Shown here: piece by piece, positions 17,190-25,380 of the stretch
How the letters are laid out: every line of letters starts with the position of its first letter
Numbering within the stretch: the stretch's first letter is position 1
Assembly: GCA_945874225.1 (NCBI GenBank)
Contig: CAMCFT010000024.1
Coordinates: 1-55,207, forward strand
Length of the DNA: 55,207 nucleotides
Origin: Flavobacterium psychrophilum
GTDB taxonomy: Bacteria; Bacteroidota; Bacteroidia; Flavobacteriales; Flavobacteriaceae
Direction: 5' to 3'
Program-made: the position numbers and the translations under genes
Notes under the pieces: model-generated
Databases searched by the model: none
Seen by the model: only the letters and a program-made list of their open reading frames with translations
Told to the model about the DNA's origin: nothing

Positions 17190-17286
17190 TTTTCTATCAA
17201 AAACGTGTTTTTGGCTAATTTCCAGTTGTATTTTCATAAATATTTATAACAATAAATATACCTAAAAGAAAATCAATTAACCAGTC

Positions 17287-17392
17287 CATTATTTCATTCA
17301 GCTGCACAAAACTTTCATTTAGTCCAAGTATTCCTAAACTCACTGTCACCCTGAGCGTAGACGAAGGGTTTGTTTGCTTCATTTCGCTAATT
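17287..17392. repeat. left copy of a direct repeat flanking the second metal island
   Basis: This copy matches 27465-27547 almost base for base (cattcagctgcacaaaac, then tcatttagtccaagtattcc and tttgcttcattt). It carries an extra 26-base segment at 17343-17368 containing gtcaccctgagcgtagac, which resembles a short palindromic repeat common in environmental bacterial genomes; the right copy has 4 bases there. Read on the minus strand both copies encode SLGILGLNESFVQLNEIM, so they may be fragments of one old gene. Confidence 0.8.
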
Positions 17393-17505
17393 TCTATAAA
17401 AATAGAATACTCTTGCAATAATAGTATTTCATCCTAAAGCATTAATCGGCAAATTAATGAATTATTATGTATTGACAATTAAATAAAATACCTATTTTTA
17501 CAGCC

Positions 17506-17823
17506 GTGAAAATGCTAAACTTCATATTATCAATTATTATTCTAATACTTTCCTGTATGCCTTGCGCAGATATGAAGCAGGATGTGTCGTATAATAAAGT
17601 TACAATCAACAAGGAATCAAGCCATACTCACAACAAGGATGCCTGTTCACCTTTATGCGTTTGCAACTGTTGCGGGTGCCAAGGTTTCGCTTATAATACT
17701 ATTTATGTATATAATTTAGTTTCTGTTAAAACGATAATTGACAAAAAATCACCTGAATACAAATCTATTTTAACTTCCAGTTTCTTCGGAAGCATTTGGC
17801 AACCGCCACAAATTAATGCTTAA
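17506..17823 (+). CDS. small secreted His/Cys-rich protein upstream of czcA (DUF6660-like)
   Basis: A 105-aa protein starting at GTG 17506, or at the in-frame ATG 17512. A hydrophobic signal (LNFILSIIILILSCMPC) leads into a mature part with SSHTHNKDACSPLCVCNCCG and CQGFAYN. Small proteins of this layout often precede CzcA genes in Bacteroidota and I believe they are annotated DUF6660. The His and Cys cluster suggests metal sensing or buffering in the envelope. A TTGACA-like box at 17472-17477 lies upstream. Confidence 0.7.
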   Translation: MKMLNFILSIIILILSCMPCADMKQDVSYNKVTINKESSHTHNKDACSPLCVCNCCGCQGFAYNTIYVYNLVSVKTIIDKKSPEYKSILTSSFFGSIWQPPQINA

Positions 17824-17971
17824 TTTTTTTGATTAATGTTGGTTAAATAAAGTACGATTAATGACTTGCGCATTAATCACGCTATTGTTTTCCATTAATC
17901 ACTTTACCGTATTTGACAAATTCAAATAACGGGAGTAATAAATTAAGTATTAAATAATAATCCTAAAAATA

Positions 17972-20900
17972 GTGTTAGACAAAATCATTCATTTTAGTAT
18001 AAATAATAAATTCATCATTGGTTTGATGACTTTATTTCTCATCATTTGGGGAGTTTGGAGTGCATCCAAATTACCCATCGATGCCGTACCAGACATAACA
18101 AACAATCAAGTACAAATCATTACGCTATGTCCAACCTTGGCTGGGCAAGAAGTAGAACAGTTAGTCACTTTTCCAATAGAACAAAGTATTGCAAATCTTC
18201 CCGATTTAGAAGAAACCCGTAGCATTTCTCGCTTTGGTTTGTCGGTAATAACTGTTGTTTTTGACGATGATGTAAATATTTATTTTGCACGACAATTAAT
18301 TAGTGAACGGCTAAAAGAAGCAACCGACCAAATTCCTCAAGGTATTGGCACACCCGAATTAGGTCCCGTAAGTACAGGTCTTGGCGAAGTGTATCAATAC
18401 ATTTTACATCCAAAAAAAGGAAGTGAAAATAAATATTCAGCAATGGATTTGCGTTCTATGCAAGATTGGATTGTTGCAAGACAACTCAACGGAACTCCCG
18501 GAATTGCTGAAATAAATAGTTTTGGAGGTAAATTAAAACAATATGAAGTTGGTGTGAACCCAAATCGTTTAAAAGCAATGGGAGTAACTATTCCTGATAT
18601 TTTCAATGCCTTGGAAAAAAACAATCAAAACACTGGTGGTGCTTATATTGACAAAAAACCAAGTGCTTACTTTATTCGTGGTGTTGGTTTGGTAACTTCG
18701 TTGGAAGATGTAAAAAACATCGTGGTAAAAAGCAATCCCAACAGCGTCCCCATTTTTATAAAAGATGTTGCCGATGTAAAGTTTGGTAGTGCTGTTCGCT
18801 ATGGTGCAATGACTTTTAATGGAAAAGTGGATGCGGTTGGTGGCATTGTGATGATGCTAAAAGGGGCAAATAGTAACGAGGTGGTTCAAAGGGTTAAAGA
18901 TAAAATGGTTATCATACAAAAATCATTGCCCGATGATGTAGTAGTAGAACCCTTTATAGACCGAAGTACCTTTGTAAAACGTGCTATTTCTACTGTTGAA
19001 AAGAACTTGGTTGAAGGAGCTTTAATCGTCATTTTTGTGTTGGTTTTGTTCCTCGGAAACCTTCGTGCAGGACTTATTGTCGCTTCTGCAATACCTCTTT
19101 CAATGCTTTTTGCCTTGGCATTAATGAGAATATTTGGAGTGAGCGCAAACCTAATGAGCCTCGGTGCAATAGATTTTGGATTGATTGTGGATGGTGCCGT
19201 AATTATCGTCGAAGCTTCATTGTATTTTCTGGAACACAATAAAAGCAAAAAAAGACTCACCCAACTCGAAATGGATCTGGCGGTTGAAAACAGTGCCAAG
19301 AAAATGATGAGCAGTGCTGCCTTTGGACAAATCATCATTATGATTGTGTACTTCCCAATTTTATCATTGGTAGGAATCGAAGGAAAAATGTTTGGCCCAA
19401 TGGCAAAAACAGTTTCGTTTGCCATTATCGGTGCTATGATACTTTCGTTAACATACATTCCAATGATGAGTGCCTTGTTTTTGCCAAAACACATCAGTCA
19501 CAAGAAAACATTTTCGGATAAAATGATGGATTTCTTGTACGGCAAATACGAACCTCTTTTAGAAAAAGTAATTGCCATAAAATACAAAGTCGTAGGTCTT
19601 ACTGTTGCTTTATTGTTGATTACCGTTTTTATTTTTACCAAAATGGGTGGAGAGTTTATCCCCAATTTAGCCGAAGGAGATTATGCATTTGAGTTTAAAA
19701 TGCCGTTGGAAACATCCTTGTCTCAAAGTATTGAGACCTCTATGCAGGGTGCAAGAATTGCCAAAGAATTTGAGGAAGTAAAAATGGTAGTGGGCAAAAC
19801 GGGTGCTGGAGAAGTACCTACTGACCCAATGCCTCCCGGAGCCACGGATATGATGATTATCCTGAAACCGCAAGACGAATGGAAATCTGGCAGAACTTAT
19901 GATGAATTAGGCGATGCGTTAGAAGAAAAATTAAGCGTGATTCCTGGAGTTTTTGTAGAAAAAAGCCAACCCATTCAAATGCGTTTTAATGAACTAATGA
20001 CGGGTATTAAACAAGATGTGGCCATAAAAATATTTGGAGAAAACCTGGACAGCCTTTCTGTATATGCCAAAAAAGTAGAAAATGTAATCGTAAAAGTAAA
20101 AGGGGTTTCATCGCCGCAGGTAGAACAAGTGGATGGTTTGCCACAAATTAACATTGAATACGATCGTTTACGAATTGCCAATTATGGACTCAATGTAGAA
20201 GATATAAACAGTATTGTGAGTACTGCTTTTGCAGGAAAAGCAGCGGGTGTAGTTTACGAAAACGAACGAAAGTTTGATTTAGTGGTAAGGTTAGACAGTA
20301 CGTCAAGAAGAAGTATCGACGATGTAAATAATTTATTGATACCAACACCTTCTGGTAATCAAATACCATTATCACAAGTGGCAAAAGTTGATTTTAAATT
20401 AGGTCCTGCGCAAATCAGTAGAGAAGCTGGAAAACGTAGAATTGTTATTGGTTTCAATATACAAGATAGAGATGTACAAAGCGTGGTTAAAGAAATTCAA
20501 GATAAGTTAGCTATAAAAGTAAAATTGCCATCGGGTTATTATTTTACCTATGGAGGAACATTTGAGAACTTACAAAAAGCTTCCAACCGTTTGATGATTG
20601 CAGTGCCAATTTCTCTTTTGCTGATTTTTATGCTTTTGTATTTTACGTTCAATTCAATGAAACAAGCTGGTTTAATTTTCACGGCAATTCCAATGAGTGC
20701 CATTGGTGGTGTATTTGCTTTACTGCTTCGTGGAATGCCTTTTAGTATTTCGGCAGGGATTGGTTTTATTGCATTGTTTGGAGTAGCGGTATTGAACGGA
20801 ATTGTATTAATCGGCACATTCAACCAACTCGAAAAAGAAGGTTGGGATGATGTCATAAAACGGGTAATCGAAGGAACAAAAATAAGATTACGACCAGTTT

Positions 20901-22294
20901 TAATGACGGCTACCGTAGCATCGTTAGGATTTTTACCGATGGCAATGTCACATAGTGCTGGTGCCGAAGTACAAAAACCATTGGCTACCGTAGTAATTGG
21001 CGGATTAATCTCGGCAACATTCTTGACCTTGTTCGTATTGCCTTTGCTTTACATTATTTTCAACACAAAACTAAAATTAAAAAGAAAACCAAGAGTGAAA
21101 TCAATTACAACTATTTTAGTTATTGGATTATTATTTTCATTCAATAATGGTCAAGCACAATCCCGAAAAAGTATCGATGAAGTTTTGAAATTGGGCTTAA
21201 AAGACAATTTGCAATACAACATCAATCAATCGCAAATCGCAAAAAACCGGTTCCTGATAAAAGGAAACAAGGAATTTCCCAAAACGGGAATATTTGTGGA
21301 AAATGAAGATTTGCAACCTACTGATAAAACGGGTGTTTTAAAAATTGGGTTACAACAAAGTTTCTATATGCCCCAAGTAAACCAAGCCAAGAAAAATTAC
21401 TATCGGGAACAAACAAAATATTTCGAATACAACAAGGAAGTAATCAATACCGAATTGAAAAAAAATATCCGTTCCGTATATTATCAATTGTGGTATTTAC
21501 AGGACAAGACAGCTTTGTATCAGCGATTAGACAGTATTTATGTTGGCTTGTTAAAAACCACGATCCTAAAAGTGAAAACGGGAGAAAGTGCCGGTATCGA
21601 AAAAATTTCAGCAAACGTAAAGTTAAAAGAAATTCAAACCAATATCATCCAGCTTCAAAAAGAAATGTTGGTGCAACAACAGGCATTAATGCAATTGCTC
21701 AATAGTTCTGAAGCCATTCTACCGCTTGCTGAACCCTTGGTAAAATTGGAATATGGGTTGCAAAACACATCAGAAAACCATCCTAATCTTCTTTTATTGC
21801 AACAAAATGTTGAAATTGCCAATAGTGAAATTGCCATCCAAAAAAGCAATCGCTTACCAGAATTTACAGGTAGGTTTTTTTCGCAGAAATTATATGGCAT
21901 TGAGAACCCATATAGTGGTTTTTCAATAGCGACTTCATTCCCTGTTTTCGGAACTGGAGCCAACAGCAATAAAATAAAAGCAGCCAAAATAGAAAAAGAA
22001 ATGCAGGAACAACAGTTGCAATACCAAACACAAATACTAAAATCTTCTTTGGCACAAAGGCAAACCGAAGTAGAAAAAAGCGTGTCGGGTTTACAATTTT
22101 ATGAAACTTCTGGTTTGCAACAGGCTGACGAAATCATAAAAGCCGCCAATCAATCCTATCGAGCCGGAGAAATTAGTTACGCCGATTTTTCATTGTATTT
22201 GAGCCAAGCCATTGAGATACGAAAAAATTATTTAGACAATCTAAATGCCTACAATCAAGCGATTATTGAATTCAATTATTTCACAAATAAATAA
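17972..22294 (+). CDS. czcA: CzcA-type RND efflux pump fused to a TolC-type outer-membrane factor
   Basis: A 1440-aa protein starting at GTG 17972. Residues 1-1040 form a complete RND pump (LPIDAVPDITNNQVQI, VEQLVTFPIEQSIANLPDL, DFGLIVDGAVIIVEAS in TM4, FIPNLAEGDYAFEFKMPLE, and the TM10-12 block). From about residue 1043 a second hydrophobic, signal-like stretch ending NGQAQ leads into a TolC-type helical domain of about 390 aa (SIDEVLKLGLKDNLQYNINQ). Such pump-plus-channel fusions occur in Bacteroidota; the linker presumably places the C-terminal part outside the inner membrane. Substrate is probably Co/Zn/Cd given the downstream P-ATPase. Confidence 0.9.
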   Translation: MLDKIIHFSINNKFIIGLMTLFLIIWGVWSASKLPIDAVPDITNNQVQIITLCPTLAGQEVEQLVTFPIEQSIANLPDLEETRSISRFGLSVITVVFDDDVNIYFARQLISERLKEATDQIPQGIGTPELGPVSTGLGEVYQYILHPKKGSENKYSAMDLRSMQDWIVARQLNGTPGIAEINSFGGKLKQYEVGVNPNRLKAMGVTIPDIFNALEKNNQNTGGAYIDKKPSAYFIRGVGLVTSLEDVKNIVVKSNPNSVPIFIKDVADVKFGSAVRYGAMTFNGKVDAVGGIVMMLKGANSNEVVQRVKDKMVIIQKSLPDDVVVEPFIDRSTFVKRAISTVEKNLVEGALIVIFVLVLFLGNLRAGLIVASAIPLSMLFALALMRIFGVSANLMSLGAIDFGLIVDGAVIIVEASLYFLEHNKSKKRLTQLEMDLAVENSAKKMMSSAAFGQIIIMIVYFPILSLVGIEGKMFGPMAKTVSFAIIGAMILSLTYIPMMSALFLPKHISHKKTFSDKMMDFLYGKYEPLLEKVIAIKYKVVGLTVALLLITVFIFTKMGGEFIPNLAEGDYAFEFKMPLETSLSQSIETSMQGARIAKEFEEVKMVVGKTGAGEVPTDPMPPGATDMMIILKPQDEWKSGRTYDELGDALEEKLSVIPGVFVEKSQPIQMRFNELMTGIKQDVAIKIFGENLDSLSVYAKKVENVIVKVKGVSSPQVEQVDGLPQINIEYDRLRIANYGLNVEDINSIVSTAFAGKAAGVVYENERKFDLVVRLDSTSRRSIDDVNNLLIPTPSGNQIPLSQVAKVDFKLGPAQISREAGKRRIVIGFNIQDRDVQSVVKEIQDKLAIKVKLPSGYYFTYGGTFENLQKASNRLMIAVPISLLLIFMLLYFTFNSMKQAGLIFTAIPMSAIGGVFALLLRGMPFSISAGIGFIALFGVAVLNGIVLIGTFNQLEKEGWDDVIKRVIEGTKIRLRPVLMTATVASLGFLPMAMSHSAGAEVQKPLATVVIGGLISATFLTLFVLPLLYIIFNTKLKLKRKPRVKSITTILVIGLLFSFNNGQAQSRKSIDEVLKLGLKDNLQYNINQSQIAKNRFLIKGNKEFPKTGIFVENEDLQPTDKTGVLKIGLQQSFYMPQVNQAKKNYYREQTKYFEYNKEVINTELKKNIRSVYYQLWYLQDKTALYQRLDSIYVGLLKTTILKVKTGESAGIEKISANVKLKEIQTNIIQLQKEMLVQQQALMQLLNSSEAILPLAEPLVKLEYGLQNTSENHPNLLLLQQNVEIANSEIAIQKSNRLPEFTGRFFSQKLYGIENPYSGFSIATSFPVFGTGANSNKIKAAKIEKEMQEQQLQYQTQILKSSLAQRQTEVEKSVSGLQFYETSGLQQADEIIKAANQSYRAGEISYADFSLYLSQAIEIRKNYLDNLNAYNQAIIEFNYFTNK

Positions 22295-22304
22295 ATTAAA
22301 AAAA

Positions 22305-23543
22305 ATGAAATCTTTAAAAATAAAATATATGAAATCCCTTTTGCTAATAATCTCTTGCCTCTTGCTGATTTCCTGCGGAAGTAAGGAAAATAAATCCCAG
22401 GAAGAGGAACAAAAAATCACAACCGAAGAACCAGAACAAACAATAGCTTCACTCACAGCCGAACAAATAAAAACGGTAGATATTCAATACGGAACAATCG
22501 AGCAAAAACAATTAACCGCTACACTCAAAGCCAATGGTGCCTTGAGAGTTCCTAATAACAACAAAGCCAATGCCACTTCAATGTATGGCGGCGTGGTCAA
22601 AAGTATCAACGTCCAACTTGGAGATTTTGTAAAAAAAGGACAAGTAATTGCCACAATTGCTAACCCACAATTCATTCAATTGCAGGAAGAATATTTGAGT
22701 ACTTCCAGTAAAATAATCTTTGCCGAACAAGAATTAGCAAGACAAAAAGAACTCAATGCAGGAAACGCAGGAGCATTAAAAAACTACCAAAATGCCGATG
22801 CAGAACTAAAATCAATTAGAACGCGTAGAGCCTCTTTACAACAACAAATCCAGTTAATGGGTATCAATCCAAGTAGTTTAAACAATAGTAATTTACGCTC
22901 TGCTTTGTCCGTTACTAGTCCTATAACTGGCACCATAAGCAATGTGTTTTCTAAAATTGGAAGTTATGTTGATGTGTCTTCACCTGTTGCCGAAATTGTG
23001 GATAACTCGCAATTGCATTTGGATTTGAATATTTTCGAAAAAGATTTACCTATGCTAAAAGTGGGGCAAATTATACATTTTAGAATTACGAATAATTCAG
23101 GTCAAGATTACAATGCTAGAGTATATTCAATAGGTGCAGCCTTTGAGAATGACAGTAAAAGTATCCCTGTGCACGCCACCGTTCAAGGTAATAAATCGGG
23201 ACTAATAGACGGAATGAATATCACTGCGATTGTAAGTTTAAATAATGTTACTACCGATGCTGTTCCAACCGATGCCATTGTAAGTGCAGATGGCAAAGAA
23301 TATATTTTTGTGGTAACCGATAAAAAAGCGGAAGAAGAACCACAAGAAGAAGAAAACAAATCCGAAGAACCAAAAACCAAGGAGACTACAACAAATTTTG
23401 AAAAAATAGAAGTCGCAATAGGCGTTTCTAATATGGGTTATACAGCTATAACATTGGTAAAAGACATTCCTGCAAATGCAAAAATTGTGACAAAAGGCGC
23501 ATTCTTTGTAAATGCAAAATTAACCAACAAAGGGGAAGAATAA
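22305..23543 (+). CDS. czcB: CzcB-type periplasmic adaptor lipoprotein
   Basis: An adaptor of 412 aa from ATG 22305, or 404 aa from ATG 22329, which gives the better lipoprotein signal MKSLLLIISCLLLISCGS. Lipoyl-like halves are seen at NNKANATSMYGGVVKSINVQ and SPITGTISNVFSKIGSYVDV, separated by a helical hairpin, followed by a beta-barrel. Near residue 350 is a Glu/Lys-rich insertion (EEEPQEEENKSEEPK). It begins 10 bp after the pump-channel fusion. With that fusion it completes a two-gene tripartite efflux system. Confidence 0.87.
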   Translation: MKSLKIKYMKSLLLIISCLLLISCGSKENKSQEEEQKITTEEPEQTIASLTAEQIKTVDIQYGTIEQKQLTATLKANGALRVPNNNKANATSMYGGVVKSINVQLGDFVKKGQVIATIANPQFIQLQEEYLSTSSKIIFAEQELARQKELNAGNAGALKNYQNADAELKSIRTRRASLQQQIQLMGINPSSLNNSNLRSALSVTSPITGTISNVFSKIGSYVDVSSPVAEIVDNSQLHLDLNIFEKDLPMLKVGQIIHFRITNNSGQDYNARVYSIGAAFENDSKSIPVHATVQGNKSGLIDGMNITAIVSLNNVTTDAVPTDAIVSADGKEYIFVVTDKKAEEEPQEEENKSEEPKTKETTTNFEKIEVAIGVSNMGYTAITLVKDIPANAKIVTKGAFFVNAKLTNKGEE

Positions 23544-23665
23544 ACTGTAATACTCATTGGATGCAATTATTAAAAACAGTAAGTCACTTTTTTTAAACTA
23601 ATTGCTCCAATGGGTTAATTTATCTAAAATTGTAGAAAACCAAAATCATTTAATATAATAGATTT

Positions 23666-24133
23666 ATGGATATAAATGCCGAATTAATTATTGTTTTTAA
23701 ACTGATTGTTTCATTTTTATTAGGAGCATTTATTGGTTTAGATAGAGAAAGACACGGTAGTGATGCTGGTATAAGAACCTATGCCGCAGTTTGTATTGGC
23801 TCAACCTTATTTACCGCTATTACTGCACATTTAGTTAATAATTCTGCGGATACTTCAAGAGTAATTGCAAATATTGTAACAGGTGTTGGTTTTCTAGGTG
23901 CAGGTATTATTTATCGCAATTCTAGTACAGGAACATCACACGGATTAACAACTGCAGCTACGGTTTGGTGTACTTCAGCTGTTGGTGTTGCCGTTGGATT
24001 AAATATGTTCATTATAGCTATAATAGGTGCTTGTGCGTTGTATTTTCTACTTTCATTACACCATCAAAAAAGGTATATAAAATGGAAGCAAAATATGATA
24101 AACAAGTATGGTGAAGAAGACTGCAACAATTAG
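23666..24133 (+). CDS. MgtC/SapB family membrane protein
   Basis: A 155-aa protein with four hydrophobic segments and the family signatures LLGAFIGLDRERHGSDAGIR and TGVGFLGAGIIYR, then GLTTAATVWCTSAVGVAVGL. MgtC-type proteins are inner-membrane proteins linked to survival under low Mg and to membrane potential control. It is short, lacking the soluble C-terminal domain of longer MgtC proteins. Position inside a metal-efflux island suggests a role in metal or acid stress, which is inference. Confidence 0.88.
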   Translation: MDINAELIIVFKLIVSFLLGAFIGLDRERHGSDAGIRTYAAVCIGSTLFTAITAHLVNNSADTSRVIANIVTGVGFLGAGIIYRNSSTGTSHGLTTAATVWCTSAVGVAVGLNMFIIAIIGACALYFLLSLHHQKRYIKWKQNMINKYGEEDCNN

Positions 24134-24171
24134 TACTTAAAATAGTGAGAATAATTTAAAAGATAATAATT

Positions 24172-24243
24172 ATGACTACTTCAAACACAACTTCTACTGA
24201 ATCAAAAGTTGCATCACCTATGGTAAAATCTAGTATTTATTAA
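24172..24243 (+). CDS. possible 23-codon mini-ORF or gene stub
   Basis: ATG 24172 opens MTTSNTTSTESKVASPMVKS followed by three residues and TAA 24241-24243. It lies in a 130-bp gap between the MgtC-like and SpoIIAA-like genes. The Ser/Thr-rich start looks like the N-terminus of a longer protein that has been cut. Coding status is doubtful. Confidence 0.25.
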   Translation: MTTSNTTSTESKVASPMVKSSIY

Positions 24244-24289
24244 CATAAAAAAGAATTAGTCAACTTTGAATTTCAAAATATTTATAATT

Positions 24290-24664
24290 ATGCTACAGCT
24301 TTTAGATTTTACAGGGGAAAATATCATAGCTACAAGGGCAAATGATTTATTGGGTATTAAAGATTATGAAAAAATTCATCCGTTTATCCATAATATTATT
24401 GGTACTGGTAAAAAAGCTCGATGGTATTTTGAAATGGACGATGATTCTGGTTCAAATGGTTTTTGGGAAGATGGTGTAATCGAAATCAATTATGGAAAAA
24501 TGAATTTCACACATTCTGCTGATATCGAAAGAATTACTATTGTAGGTGGTGAAAAATGGGAAAAGAGTATGCGTTCAATTATGAAACCATTTACAAAAGC
24601 GAAGTTGATGTATTTTGATTTGCCCGACAGAGAAAAAGCAAAAGAATGGATTCTAAATCAATAA
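24290..24664 (+). CDS. SpoIIAA/STAS-like protein
   Basis: A 124-aa protein. I choose ATG 24290 (MLQLLDFTGENIIATRAND) over the upstream TTG 24266. The features ATRANDLLGIKDYEKIHPFI, GTGKKARWYFEMDD, IERITIVGGEKWEKSM and MYFDLPDREKAKEWI match the SpoIIAA-like (STAS/SEC14-like) family, small soluble alpha/beta proteins often found beside MgtC and metal-stress genes. Its partner or ligand is unknown. Confidence 0.8.
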   Translation: MLQLLDFTGENIIATRANDLLGIKDYEKIHPFIHNIIGTGKKARWYFEMDDDSGSNGFWEDGVIEINYGKMNFTHSADIERITIVGGEKWEKSMRSIMKPFTKAKLMYFDLPDREKAKEWILNQ

Positions 24665-24755
24665 GTAGAGATTGAAACGATTTACAATGATAATAAATAA
24701 ACATAAATACTATACAAACGATAAATTGATTTGATTACATCAAAATTAAATAATT

Positions 24756-25364
24756 ATGAAACTAAAATCAAATATAGACAAATTTGGAACAATAGGGCTT
24801 TTTACAACAGCCCTGTTGTCACCTTGTTGCTTCCCATTATTTGCTTTCGGGGTATCAGCACTTGGACTGGGAAGTATCGAACTATTTGGAGGTTGGACAA
24901 TGTGGATTTTTCAAGCGATGGTTTTAATTTCAATCGGAGGACTTTACATTTCTTATCGAAAACATCTTTGTTTGTATCCTTTGCTAATTGCTATTCTGAG
25001 TGGAATAGTAATATTCTTTGCTTATTATTTTAGCAAAATAGAAAATCCAACTTACTTAATTTATACCGGAATGTTTGGACTTCTTATTGCTACAATCGTA
25101 AATTATTACCAAAATAAACTACACAGAAATTGCAAAACCTGTACAACCTTTGAAGGGAAAACAGTTGAATTAAAATCAACTTTAACTTGCCCCAACTGTG
25201 GTTACAGAAAAGAAGAAATAATGCCAACCGATGCTTGTCAATTCTTTTACGAATGTGAAAAGTGCAAAACAATACTCAAACCATTAGAGGGAGATTGTTG
25301 TGTTTATTGCAGCTACGGTTCGGTAAAATGTCCACCAATACAAAAAGGAGATAATTGTTGCTAA
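24756..25364 (+). CDS. MerC-like membrane protein fused to a GDCCVxC domain
   Basis: A 202-aa protein. Residues 1-115 carry four TM segments with the MerC-type Cys pair LSPCCFPLFAFG. The soluble tail holds Cys pairs CKTC, CPNC, CEKC and the hallmark GDCCVYCSYGSVKCPPIQ of GDCCVxC-domain (seleno)proteins, then ends in NCC. MerC proteins take up Hg(II) or other thiophilic metals. The tail motif is typical of proteins in mercury and heavy-metal islands. The next gene, 16 bp on, is a Zn/Cd/Pb-type ATPase, so delivery of a thiophilic metal to that exporter is plausible. Confidence 0.88.
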   Translation: MKLKSNIDKFGTIGLFTTALLSPCCFPLFAFGVSALGLGSIELFGGWTMWIFQAMVLISIGGLYISYRKHLCLYPLLIAILSGIVIFFAYYFSKIENPTYLIYTGMFGLLIATIVNYYQNKLHRNCKTCTTFEGKTVELKSTLTCPNCGYRKEEIMPTDACQFFYECEKCKTILKPLEGDCCVYCSYGSVKCPPIQKGDNCC

Positions 25365-25380
25365 TTAATATCAAAACAAA

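Noticed and set aside
17215..17418. 67-codon minus-strand frame containing SLGILGLNESFVQLNEIM
   Set aside because: It runs across the direct repeat and its inserted 26 bases; in the right copy the frame is broken, so it is repeat sequence and not a maintained gene.
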